Shown: piece by piece, positions 8,379 to 16,148 of the stretch
Layout of the letters: each line of letters begins with the position of its first letter
How positions within the stretch are numbered: position 1 is the first letter of the stretch
From: Pseudomonas grimontii
Lineage (GTDB): Bacteria > Pseudomonadota > Gammaproteobacteria > Pseudomonadales > Pseudomonadaceae
Direction of reading: 5' to 3'
Assembly: GCF_007858185.1 (NCBI RefSeq)
Contig: NZ_VFES01000022.1
Location: forward strand, 1 to 64,000
Length of the DNA stretch: 64,000 nucleotides
Translations under genes and position numbers: made by a program
Notes under the pieces: generated by a model
Seen by the model: only the letters and a program-made list of their open reading frames with translations
What the model was told of the DNA's origin: nothing
Database searches by the model: none

Positions 8379-9800
8379 ATGATCCGACCCTCGGCGTTGC
8401 TTATGTTGTGCCTGACGCTGCTGCTGCCCATGGCGGCGGTCGCGCGTCTGGACGGGCCGCTGGAAGTGACCAAGCCCGGCAAAGTGCGCGACCTGGCGGA
8501 GATTCGCTCGAGTCGCACCCTGCGTGTACTGGTCAACCAGAGCCGTAACAGTTCCGGCGAGGTCCAGGGCCAGGCCATCGGTGTCGAATACCATCGCCTG
8601 CGTGCGTTCGAGCAATACCTCAATGGCCACGCCCGTGATGGCCAGGAAATCAACCTCAGGATCATTCCCAAGGCCAAGGACCAACTGCTCGGCGCACTGG
8701 CTCGTGGCGAAGGCGACCTGGTGGCCCCCGGTGAATTGCTGGATGTAAAGGCCGCGCACAAGATCAGCACCAGCGATCCGATCGCCAGTGGTGTGCCGTT
8801 ATGGCTGGTCGGGGTGAAGGGAGAGCGGCGGTTTACCAAGCTGGAGCAGTTGTCCGGGCGTACCCTGGCGCTGACCACCGGCAGCGCGGCGGCGGATGCC
8901 ATCAGCCAGGTCAACCAGAAGCTGGCCTTGCACAAACAGCCGCCGGTCAAGGTGGAATGGGTTGACCCCACCCTGGCCGTGGAGGATGTGCTGGAGATGG
9001 TCCAGGCGGGTATTTTTCACCTGACTATCGTCGAGAAGCCGATTGCTGAACGCTGGTCGAAGATCCTGCCCAAGTTGCGCTTCGACAAGCAGGTGGCGAT
9101 CAGCGAACCGGGTGACGAGTACTGGTTTGTGCGCCAGGACGCCTCGATGCTGCGGGCCAGTATTGATCGATTTCTCAAGACCTATCGCACACCGTCCGAT
9201 CAGGATGTGGCATTCCAGCGCATCTACCGACGCCTCTACCAGGTGCGCAACCCGCTGGCCCGCGCCGACCGCCAGCGCCTGGAAAAACTGCGCCCGGTGT
9301 TACAAAAACACGCTCGTGAGCAAGGCATGGACTGGCTGAACCTCGCGGCGCTGGCGTTCAAGGAGTCTGCCTTCGACCCGGGTGCGCGCAACAGCGGAGG
9401 CCCAACCGGCCTGATGCAGATCACCCCTTCGGCGGCGCAGCGGGTGGGCGTCAACAATATCGAAAGTCTCGACAGTAATGTGCAGGCGGGCGCGCGTTAC
9501 CTGGCGTTGATCCGTCGCAAATTCTTCGCCAGCCCCAAGCTCAACGAGCGCGAGCGCATGGCCTTCGTATTGGCCGCGTACAACATGGGGCCGGAGCGAG
9601 TGCAGGGTATGCGCGCCGAGGCCAGGCGCCGTGGACTGAATCCCAACCAATGGTTTTTCCAGGTGGAACGCATTGCCATGGAGCAGGTGGGAATGGGGGG
9701 CGTCAGCTATGTTAATAGCGTCAACAAGTACTACTTGGCGTTCGATCGGGAGCGAGAGTCCCTGGAGCCGCCATCGCCGAAAATCGCTTCACGGAAATAA
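8379..9800 (+). CDS. MltF-type membrane-bound lytic transglycosylase
   Basis: A 473-residue enzyme that would cleave the MurNAc-GlcNAc bond of peptidoglycan to give 1,6-anhydro ends. The start is ATG at 8379 (MIRPSALLML), set by GGAG five bases upstream. A signal peptide covers about residues 1-23 (ending AAVAR). Residues ~35-260 form a periplasmic solute-binding-like domain, as in MltF, and the C-terminal half is an SLT domain with ALAFKESAFDPGARNSGGP, GLMQITPSAA and AAYNMGPERV; the Glu of KES is the expected catalytic acid. There is no clear lipobox cysteine, so it may be periplasmic or held by its signal anchor. Transcribed alone. Confidence 0.88.
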   Translation: MIRPSALLMLCLTLLLPMAAVARLDGPLEVTKPGKVRDLAEIRSSRTLRVLVNQSRNSSGEVQGQAIGVEYHRLRAFEQYLNGHARDGQEINLRIIPKAKDQLLGALARGEGDLVAPGELLDVKAAHKISTSDPIASGVPLWLVGVKGERRFTKLEQLSGRTLALTTGSAAADAISQVNQKLALHKQPPVKVEWVDPTLAVEDVLEMVQAGIFHLTIVEKPIAERWSKILPKLRFDKQVAISEPGDEYWFVRQDASMLRASIDRFLKTYRTPSDQDVAFQRIYRRLYQVRNPLARADRQRLEKLRPVLQKHAREQGMDWLNLAALAFKESAFDPGARNSGGPTGLMQITPSAAQRVGVNNIESLDSNVQAGARYLALIRRKFFASPKLNERERMAFVLAAYNMGPERVQGMRAEARRRGLNPNQWFFQVERIAMEQVGMGGVSYVNSVNKYYLAFDRERESLEPPSPKIASRK

Positions 9801-9812
9801 TCGATTTTATCG

Positions 9813-9864
9813 ATATTAATCAGGCATTTTTTCGGCTTTTATCATTGCTTAAACTGATTAATAT
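9813..9864. promoter_or_regulatory. 11-bp inverted repeat upstream of the DoxX gene
   Basis: ATATTAATCAG (9813-9823) and CTGATTAATAT (9854-9864) are perfect inverted copies about 30 bases apart and end 40 bases before the DoxX start. The position fits an operator or a looped regulatory site. The regulator is unknown. Confidence 0.4.
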
Positions 9865-9903
9865 AGCGGCCAACCAACCCCTACTTCGAAAAGGATTCAC
9901 CCC

Positions 9904-10338
9904 ATGAGCCCAATGATCAAAAGCCTGTTGTCCACTCGTGCCGGCTACGGCCTGACCATCCTGCGCATCGTGGTCGGCATCATCTTCGCCGCCCATGGTT
10001 CGCAAAAACTCTTCGGCTGGTTTGGCGGCTATGGCCTGGCAGGCACCGCCCAGTGGATGGAAAGCATCGGCCTGGCGCCGGGTACCCTGATGGCGCTGCT
10101 GTCGGGCGGAACCGAGTTCTTTGCCGGCCTGGCCCTGATCATCGGTTTGCTGGTACGCCCGGCCGCCTTGGGCCTGACCATTCTGTCGCTGGTGGCGATC
10201 TTCTCGGTGCATATCCATAACGGTTTGTTCATGGCCAACAACGGTTATGAGTTCGCACTGGCCTTGCTGGGCGGCTCCCTGGCGGTGCTGCTGGAAGGTG
10301 CCGGCAAACTGTCTGCCGACCGCGCCATCGCTAACTGA
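9904..10338 (+). CDS. DoxX-family membrane protein
   Basis: A 144-residue integral membrane protein with four hydrophobic segments (around residues 15-35, 58-78, 84-104 and 112-130). The family hallmarks are GIIFAAHGSQKLFGWFGG and LSGGTEFFAGLALIIGLLVR. DoxX/DoxD proteins include the small subunit of a thiosulfate:quinone oxidoreductase, but most bacterial members, likely this one, have no proven reaction and are linked to redox or thiol stress. It has its own upstream inverted repeat and a terminator 23 bases downstream, so it is probably a single-gene unit. Confidence 0.88.
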   Translation: MSPMIKSLLSTRAGYGLTILRIVVGIIFAAHGSQKLFGWFGGYGLAGTAQWMESIGLAPGTLMALLSGGTEFFAGLALIIGLLVRPAALGLTILSLVAIFSVHIHNGLFMANNGYEFALALLGGSLAVLLEGAGKLSADRAIAN

Positions 10339-10360
10339 TCGCTCTGCAACACCCTGGATA

Positions 10361-10386
10361 GGCCCGCCATGCGCGGGCCTTTTCGT
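10361..10386 (+). terminator. Rho-independent terminator after the DoxX gene
   Basis: GGCCCGC (10361-10367) pairs with GCGGGCC (10373-10379) and is followed by TTTT, 23 bases after the DoxX stop codon. Confidence 0.85.
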
Positions 10387-10398
10387 TGCTCAGGATTC

Positions 10399-10428
10399 TT
10401 GACACCGCCCCACCGGCTTCTCTAGGAT
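10399..10428 (+). promoter_or_regulatory. Sigma-70-type promoter ahead of a structured leader
   Basis: TTGACA (10399-10404) and TAGGAT (10423-10428) are separated by 18 bases, close to the sigma-70 consensus. Transcription would begin near 10435, immediately before the folded leader. Confidence 0.65.
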
Positions 10429-10434
10429 GCTGCT

Positions 10435-10598
10435 CATGCGCCGATTTAAACAGCTAATTGCGGGGCGCCACTGGGTCTCAATAGGACCCGACAGAAGCCT
10501 GTCTTCCCCTGCGGAGGCAACTTCGAAATACCGCTAAAGCGCTGGTTCGGTGTTGCCTCTCACCTGCCCGCAGACTTTTGAGGCAGAGACACGACACA
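10435..10598 (+). ncRNA. Candidate structured 5' leader (possible riboswitch or attenuator)
   Basis: The ~165-base leader contains a chain of stems: GCGCC/GGCGC (10438-10442 with 10464-10468), GGGTC/GACCC (10473-10477 with 10485-10489), GACAG/CTGTC (10490-10494 with 10499-10503), and GAGGCAAC/GTTGCCTC (10514-10521 with 10552-10559) enclosing ACCG/CGGT. GAGGCA occurs again at 10580-10585 just before the start codon, so TGCCTC (10554-10559) has two possible partners, the second covering a Shine-Dalgarno-like GAGG. This is the layout of a switch. No known RNA family was identified. Confidence 0.5.
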
Positions 10599-10907
10599 AT
10601 GAATGCACTACGCCCCCTGATACGCCTGGCCCCGATCACCGCGGACCTCACCCAACGCAATCCGAAAATCCTCCTGGGCGGTAAGCACCAGCCTACGCTC
10701 TTACGTTATCTGGACGGGTGGCCACGTCGCAGCGGGCGGCCATCGGCATTCTTGATTCAGTTTGTTGAAGATGGCGACTCTCTTGCTCGTTTTGCGAATA
10801 ACAGCTTCGATCTGGCGGTTATCCAGGCCCCCAGCGCGAGCAACGCGCAGGAAGTCATTCGACAATTGACACGCATTGCCCGGCAGGGGCTGATTGCCAG
10901 GCGTTGA
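10599..10907 (+). CDS. Small protein of unknown function behind the leader RNA
   Basis: A 102-residue protein starting at ATG 10599 (MNALRPLIRLAPI). No family is recognised. It has no signal peptide or membrane segment, and a basic N-terminal half (QRNPKILLGGKHQPTLLRYL, with WPRRSGRP after it). Its C-terminal half (SFDLAVIQAPS, then a helix ending IARQGLIARR) looks a little like the distal part of a Rossmann-type methyltransferase, but there is no SAM-binding loop, so it is not called one. It is the first gene after the structured leader and converges with the GldG-like operon five bases downstream. Confidence 0.65.
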   Translation: MNALRPLIRLAPITADLTQRNPKILLGGKHQPTLLRYLDGWPRRSGRPSAFLIQFVEDGDSLARFANNSFDLAVIQAPSASNAQEVIRQLTRIARQGLIARR

Positions 10908-10911
10908 ACGG

Positions 10912-12657
10912 TCAGTGGAGCACGACCTCCGCTTGCAATCGACGCCGTCGATTACCTAGAAAAACCATCCAGGCAACAAGGCATAGCATCAGCGGTATCG
11001 CCAAGGTCGCGACCATTTTTATAGCGAACTCCAGGCGATGCACCTGCGCGTATGTCTCGGCCCTCAAGGCATGTAATTCCATCGGTAAGCGTAGGCGTTC
11101 CTTGTTGAGCGCCACCAGTTGGTTGTTAGTGTCCACTGACTGGGAGCCGAGGGGGACCGTCATTGGGTTCAGCATTTGCCATTCCTGTTCCGTCCGTAGC
11201 AGGCGCCGCTCCAATTCAATCGCTCTCTGACCGTAGGCCTGTTCGGCGCTGTGGCGCATCCGTTCCAGCTTGTGCGGTGATGTGTCCGCTGGCGCGCGGG
11301 GGCGAATATTGGTCAGCGCATCACCGGCGGCCAAGTTATCCAGTGTATTCAAGATAAACAGCGCGTTGCTATCGGGTGCTGAGCTGTTGAATTGATCCAT
11401 GAGTAAATCGGTGTCGGCGACTACCACTACATGGATCTGCGCCGCTTCTTGCAAACCTGTCGGCGTCCCTTCAATGCCGTCGGGGAATGCTGAATAGGCC
11501 GGTCCCTCTATACGGGCTGCAATCACATGCTGTTGCGCTCGGGGGGAGGCCTCATCGGTCGTGGAGTCGACCTCGATTGCTGACGCAAACCGGTTGGTTT
11601 CCAGCAACTCGGATTGACCGGAGCTTTGCAGAAGGGGAGTGAGGGTTGTGCGAGCTTTTTTGCTGCCAAAGAGTGCGCCGCTGCTCGATACCGTCACGGT
11701 ATTCAATTTCCAGGTGCTGATATCGTACGTGTTCATTGCCTGCCGAGGCAGGTTCAACCTGACCGGATACTGCACTGTGAGCTCCCCAGGCTCTGGAGCC
11801 TGCGACGCCGCGTAGCGGTGGTCGACCAGGAATTTATCCGCTGGCATCTCTATCCCCCAGGCGGCAAGCAACTCAGCCAGTCGCGATGGGGCGGATGTGA
11901 TGCCCAAGCTTTGCTCGCTTACGGGGTCGATAAATACCATCAATTTACCTCCCCTCAATACAAACTGTTCAATTTCATACAGCGATTGCGCAGGCAGCGC
12001 CTGTGGGTGCACGACCATGAGCGTTTTGACTTGTTCCGGTACGCCCTTGGCGGTCGCTTCCAAGTTGATAAGGCTGAAATGTCGCCGCAGTTCCCCCAGC
12101 AGCCGGCCTGCAGATTCTCCCATCTCCAGCCCTGAAAGCAGTCCGATAACGGGGCGCTCCGGATGTTGCAACTTGTAGATCAGATGGCTGATTTCATATT
12201 CGAGCAATGGCTCCCGGTCCAAGCTGAATGAGCCGATGCGTTGTGCTCCGTGGCCGGCGCGGGTGCCGATCAGACCCATGAAGCCCGCAGTGTCGTCGAG
12301 ACCGAAAAGCCTTGCTTTGTAGGCGTCTTCTGAAAAAGGCACGGGATCAATAAGATGCAGGTTAATCATGCCCTTCGCTGCTTTTTCGTACTCCTGCAAC
12401 CGGTCTTTGATGCGCTTGCCATAGCGCTTCAAGGCGTAGCTTCGTTCCGGGTCGTTCTTGGCATTGAAGTAATATAAATCCAGAGGGTGTTCCAGTGACG
12501 CGAGTAACTGTCGTACTTGAGGAGATAACGTATGGGTTTTCTCTTGTGAAAAGTCCCATCGGATATCAGGAAGCTTTCCTACCCACACTAAGTTGAACGC
12601 CAGGAATAGTAACCAGATGACAGTGAGTGTCATGCCGGGGCGCAGAGTCGGTCGCAT
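10912..12657 (-). CDS. GldG-like component of an ABC transport system
   Basis: A 581-residue membrane-anchored protein with a membrane segment near residues 9-28 and a second at the C-terminus (MVATLAIPLMLCLVAWMVFLG), with a large extracytoplasmic region between. It resembles the Gldg_ABC_transp family: an early WDFSQEKTHTLSPQVRQLL, then VIGLLSGLEMGE and GGKLMVFIDPVSEQS as in GldG and related IFT52-like domains. A predicted coiled coil (about residues 475-540) precedes the last membrane segment. It is the third gene of an operon with a permease (15-base gap) and an ATPase. In Bacteroidetes GldAFG supports gliding; the proteobacterial role is not known, and the substrate here cannot be inferred. 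Confidence 0.8.
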   Translation of the reverse strand: MRPTLRPGMTLTVIWLLFLAFNLVWVGKLPDIRWDFSQEKTHTLSPQVRQLLASLEHPLDLYYFNAKNDPERSYALKRYGKRIKDRLQEYEKAAKGMINLHLIDPVPFSEDAYKARLFGLDDTAGFMGLIGTRAGHGAQRIGSFSLDREPLLEYEISHLIYKLQHPERPVIGLLSGLEMGESAGRLLGELRRHFSLINLEATAKGVPEQVKTLMVVHPQALPAQSLYEIEQFVLRGGKLMVFIDPVSEQSLGITSAPSRLAELLAAWGIEMPADKFLVDHRYAASQAPEPGELTVQYPVRLNLPRQAMNTYDISTWKLNTVTVSSSGALFGSKKARTTLTPLLQSSGQSELLETNRFASAIEVDSTTDEASPRAQQHVIAARIEGPAYSAFPDGIEGTPTGLQEAAQIHVVVVADTDLLMDQFNSSAPDSNALFILNTLDNLAAGDALTNIRPRAPADTSPHKLERMRHSAEQAYGQRAIELERRLLRTEQEWQMLNPMTVPLGSQSVDTNNQLVALNKERLRLPMELHALRAETYAQVHRLEFAIKMVATLAIPLMLCLVAWMVFLGNRRRRLQAEVVLH

Positions 12658-12672
12658 AGAAGGCTTTCCTTC

Positions 12673-13398
12673 TCAGCTATGTTTGTAGTTGAGGGTTACT
12701 GTTGTCGCTGAGAGAAAGGCTAAGATCATGCTAATGAAGTAAAGTGTGTCACGAAGCGTGAATTTTCCATTGTCGATAGCGCTGTACCTCGAAAAAGGGC
12801 TGAGGGAGACCAGGCTGTCTACCGCCCAGAGTGGGGCTTGATGTTCAAGTGCATCGAGCAAATAAGAGAACCCACTGACAGTGAGCATTAAGCCCACTGT
12901 CAATATGAAGAGGGCAGTGCGTTGACGCACCAGCGTGAAAATAAAACAACCGACAGATAAATAACTGCCTGCCAGCAACCAGCTCGACATGAATTGCGAG
13001 GCGATAACGCTGTTGTCCGCCCCGCCCAAGTAATTGGCAATGATGACGAGAGGGAAGGTCAATATCAGGGCTATGCCCGACACGACCCAGGCAGCAAAAA
13101 ATTTACCCATAACCCATTCAAAGGTCGTGATGGGTAATGTTTTCATAAGGTCGCGAAAACCTGTATTGGACTCGTCCGCCCAGAGTTGTGCCGCCAATAC
13201 AGGGATCAATAAAAAATAGAGCCAGGGGTGTAGCTGGAAGAAAACCTGCAAGTTGCTGCTGTCTTCTTCTGGCCAAGAACTCATGTGCAGCCCCAGCGCC
13301 ACGGACACTACTGAAAAAATGGCAACACTCAGATAGGTGCTGGGGGTGCCAGCATGATGAGCGAGCTGACGCTTGAAAATGACGGGCAGCAGTTTCAA
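12673..13398 (-). CDS. ABC transporter permease, GldF/NosY-like
   Basis: A 241-residue integral membrane protein with about six hydrophobic segments. The pattern (LAAQLWADESNTGFRDLMKTL, split by membrane helices) fits the ABC-2/GldF type of permease, in which a large first loop follows helix 1 and ADExxGT-like residues precede helix 3. The TTG start (13398) overlaps the TGA of the ATPase gene by four bases, so translation is probably coupled. It would pair with the ATPase upstream and the GldG-like protein downstream to form one complex. Confidence 0.82.
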   Translation of the reverse strand: MKLLPVIFKRQLAHHAGTPSTYLSVAIFSVVSVALGLHMSSWPEEDSSNLQVFFQLHPWLYFLLIPVLAAQLWADESNTGFRDLMKTLPITTFEWVMGKFFAAWVVSGIALILTFPLVIIANYLGGADNSVIASQFMSSWLLAGSYLSVGCFIFTLVRQRTALFILTVGLMLTVSGFSYLLDALEHQAPLWAVDSLVSLSPFSRYSAIDNGKFTLRDTLYFISMILAFLSATTVTLNYKHS

Positions 13399-14321
13399 AG
13401 GGGGGTCTCTCGGCTCAGATAGTGAACTACGTCGCTAATGCGACCTGGCTCTACGTTCAGTGAGTTGATTTTCCAGCCGCGATTGGCAATGAGCGTATTT
13501 ATATGGGGGTAGATGGTGTGCCCCGGCATGGCCAGGACGGTCACTGTACCGGGGGCATGCCGATGTTCTTCAATGCCTGCCACCCCGGGCAGTACGGCGA
13601 GCGCCAGCAGGTCCAAGGGGGCGTCTGCAGCGAGGGTGACCGCCTGGAAATGGCGAGAGTCCCGTTGCAAATCAGGCATGAGAGTATCGGCCACCAAGCG
13701 ATCACCGGCGATAACCAGTGCGCGTGTACAGAGCTTGGACAATTCATCGCAGTGGTTGGAAGCGACGATTACCGTCATTTCTTGTGTCAGTGACTGGATG
13801 AGCGTCATGAATTTGTGTTTCTGATCGGGTGCGAGCCCCTCGGTCGGCTCATCCAGTAAAAGTAATGCCGGGCCATGCAGGATGGCCTGGGCAATGGAGA
13901 CCTTGCGCTTCAAGCCAACGGAGAGCGCTGCGAGTGGCTCGCTGAGCACCGGCAACAATTCCAGTCGTGTCGCAGCCAGCTCCACCTGTGCGTGTTTTTC
14001 GGTACCACGTAGTCCGCGAATGGCTGCGATGTAGTCAAGGAACTCTTTAACCGACATCGTAGGATGACTGACGCATTTTTGAAGTTGGTAGCCGATTAGT
14101 TTTTTCGCTTTGAGTGGATGGGCTTTAGTACTGATGCCTTGGATTTTTATATGCCCGCCGGAAGGGGTGGTTGAGCCCGATATTAGATCGAGAAGTGCTG
14201 TTTTAGCTGTAGGATTTTCTCCAAATAGTCCAAGGCATTCCTGTTTGTTTGCGCTAAATGAAAAATCGCTGATTATTTTTTTCTTGTTCAGGTGCTTTGT
14301 CAAGTTGATTATTTCGATCAT
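13395..14321 (-). CDS. ABC ATPase with non-canonical Walker A, GldA-like
   Basis: A 308-residue ATP-binding subunit, first gene of the gld-like operon. The Walker A site reads GENPTAKTA (about residues 34-42), where the family has GxxGxGKT: the glycine before the lysine is alanine and the motif is otherwise altered, though Lys and Thr remain. The signature motif is LSVGLKRKVSIAQA (instead of LSGGQ), Walker B is LLLLDEPTEGLAP, and the H-loop histidine is in VIVASNHCDEL. A ~85-residue C-terminal extension follows. The altered loop suggests weak or changed ATP use; the frame is intact with normal codons, so it is not an obvious pseudogene. Confidence 0.82.
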   Translation of the reverse strand: MIEIINLTKHLNKKKIISDFSFSANKQECLGLFGENPTAKTALLDLISGSTTPSGGHIKIQGISTKAHPLKAKKLIGYQLQKCVSHPTMSVKEFLDYIAAIRGLRGTEKHAQVELAATRLELLPVLSEPLAALSVGLKRKVSIAQAILHGPALLLLDEPTEGLAPDQKHKFMTLIQSLTQEMTVIVASNHCDELSKLCTRALVIAGDRLVADTLMPDLQRDSRHFQAVTLAADAPLDLLALAVLPGVAGIEEHRHAPGTVTVLAMPGHTIYPHINTLIANRGWKINSLNVEPGRISDVVHYLSRETPL

Positions 14322-14533
14322 TTAGCTTGGTGTGACCGTAGGGGGGGAGTTTGAAAAAAGGGTACGAGTAATAGCTGTTTTTGGGAACGTCCATCAATGC
14401 TAATAAGAAAATTCCTACGTGCGCGCTAGTCGGGTCGCTGAAACAATTGTGTTGTGCTTATTGACCTTTAATTGTCGAGTATTTGTCTGAAGGTTATAGA
14501 TGTTTTCCGAATTTTTAATGAGGCCTGATTACC

Positions 14534-15517
14534 ATGATGCTTCTACGTACCCTTGTTCTTGAACGTGACGGTCAGGATGCTCCGGTCAACGGTGCATTGC
14601 TCTGTGGGTTTGCTGTAGGTCAGATTACCTCCAACTTCCTCGTGTATAGCTTGGATGAAGAGGTTGAGCCGGCTAGTTCCAGGGTCTATGTCGCAGTCTT
14701 GCGCAAAAAACTTGATAGGTATTTTCTGGGCGGGGTTGAGTCCAAGGACGACCTGAATGTGGCAATGCATGTGTTCAAACAAATTCTTACATCGGCGGCG
14801 GGCGTTAAGACGGGTAGTGCTACCGAAAATCAGGTTCCTTATCATTTTATCGATTTGAAAGGCTGCAAGCTGCCGCCTGCGAGGCCCGAGGACCATCACT
14901 CGGTGATCATCAAGAAAGCGCTGGTGATGAAAGTGATCACCCTGGGAATGTCTGCTCCGATGATGCCGGCAATCGAAAGCGCTTCATTGATTGTGCCTTC
15001 CATTCGCTTTTCGTCGAAAATGAGTGTGTCTGCCACGGGGGCGAATCCTCCCGAGCCTACCCAGCTTCCCGTACACGAGCCTATTGTAGAAGAGCCGCGG
15101 CAGATGCCAGTCGAGGCGCCTGTGACCATTATGCAGGCTGCACCTGTTGTCCTGAATGAGCCAGACGCCTCGGTGCAGCGCAAGCTTATGGCGCCAGCCG
15201 ACCACGGTAGTTTGTTCGAAGTGGACAGTACGCTGACCAGCCTCGCGCGCGTCGCTCAGGAGCTGACCCAACAAAAACTCGCTGCAGTCGAACGGGAAAC
15301 GGCGCTTGATCAATGGCAGGCCCGATTGCAGCAGCAGCAAACTCAGTTGGATGAGAAGACCCGGGATTTGGAGCAGCGCACCACTCAACTGCATGACCAG
15401 TCGTTGGCGGTCAGTCAGCGAGCCGAAGCACTCCGGGCGATGACCTCGCAAGTATCGGGCATGCGACAGAGCCTGCGGGGTGTGCTGCTTGAACTGGATC
15501 AGGCCTTGGATGGTTAG
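14534..15517 (+). CDS. Unknown protein with C-terminal coiled coil
   Basis: A 327-residue protein of unrecognised family, transcribed away from the gld-like operon across a 212-base gap. The start ATG at 14534 has TGAGG ten bases upstream. About residues 1-110 form a compact domain (MLLRTLVLERDGQ, FLVYSLDEEVEP, VYVAVLRKKLDRYFLGG). A Pro/Glu-rich linker follows (about 170-215), and residues ~225-320 form a Gln/Glu-rich coiled coil ending LLELDQALDG. There is no signal peptide or clear membrane segment, so it is probably cytoplasmic. Its nearness to the ABC genes is suggestive only. It precedes greB in the same direction. Confidence 0.75.
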   Translation: MMLLRTLVLERDGQDAPVNGALLCGFAVGQITSNFLVYSLDEEVEPASSRVYVAVLRKKLDRYFLGGVESKDDLNVAMHVFKQILTSAAGVKTGSATENQVPYHFIDLKGCKLPPARPEDHHSVIIKKALVMKVITLGMSAPMMPAIESASLIVPSIRFSSKMSVSATGANPPEPTQLPVHEPIVEEPRQMPVEAPVTIMQAAPVVLNEPDASVQRKLMAPADHGSLFEVDSTLTSLARVAQELTQQKLAAVERETALDQWQARLQQQQTQLDEKTRDLEQRTTQLHDQSLAVSQRAEALRAMTSQVSGMRQSLRGVLLELDQALDG

Positions 15518-15624
15518 ACTGGCCTGGCTACTTTCTCGGGTTCATTTATCATCAATGTCCGCGAACCGACGCCAGGGTGTAATTTCCTGGCCTATCGGCA
15601 CCTATGGACATTGCCTGGGGATGC

Positions 15625-16104
15625 ATGCGTTTGAGTACCAAGCTGATTACCAAAGAAGGTCATGAAGCGCTGAAGAAAGAGTTGGATTACCTGTGGCGCG
15701 AAAAGCGTCCGGATACCACGCGCAAGGTGACCTGGGCCGCCTCCCTGGGGGATCGCAGTGAGAACGCCGACTATCAGTACAACAAGAAGTTGCTACGCGA
15801 AATCGACCGGCGGGTGCGTTACTTGCGCAAGCGCCTGGAAGACATGCGGGTGGTGGAGTACATGCCCGAGCAGGAGGGAAAGGTATTCTTCGGTGCCTGG
15901 GTCGATATTGAAAACGAACAGGGCGAGACCAAGCGTTTTCGCATTGTCGGCTATGACGAAATTTATGATCGGATGGACTATATCTCCATCGATTCACCGA
16001 TGGCCCGTGCGCTGCTGCGCAAGGAAGTCGACGATGAGGCCATTGTGCAGACCCCGGGAGGCGAGGTGTGCTGGTGGATCACCGCTATTGAGTACGTGAA
16101 GTAA
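15625..16104 (+). CDS. greB: Transcription elongation factor GreB
   Basis: A 159-residue factor that enters the RNA polymerase secondary channel and stimulates cleavage of backtracked transcripts. The start is set at ATG 15625 (MRLSTKLITKEG) after GGGG at 15617-15620; an earlier in-frame start gives no family sequence. The N-terminal coiled coil carries the acidic tip LGDRSENADYQYNKK, with the Asp and Glu needed for Mg binding, and the C-terminal FKBP-like domain has VFFGAWVDIEN and IDSPMARALL. The large basic patch and tip favour GreB over GreA. It stands alone and ends before an inverted repeat shared with ybbP. Confidence 0.92.
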   Translation: MRLSTKLITKEGHEALKKELDYLWREKRPDTTRKVTWAASLGDRSENADYQYNKKLLREIDRRVRYLRKRLEDMRVVEYMPEQEGKVFFGAWVDIENEQGETKRFRIVGYDEIYDRMDYISIDSPMARALLRKEVDDEAIVQTPGGEVCWWITAIEYVK

Positions 16105-16114
16105 GCGACGTTGG

Positions 16115-16137
16115 CCCGCCCCCGTAAGGGAGGCGGG
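16115..16137. terminator. Inverted repeat between convergent greB and the exporter permease gene
   Basis: CCCGCC (16115-16120) and GGCGGG (16132-16137) can pair between the two converging stop codons. There is no long T-run, so termination efficiency is uncertain. Confidence 0.45.
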
Positions 16138-16148
16138 TCATTGATCGC

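Noticed and set aside
10435..10598. A tRNA or transfer-messenger-like RNA in the structured region.
   Set aside because: There is no cloverleaf, no CCA end and no T-loop sequence; the stems fit a cis leader better.
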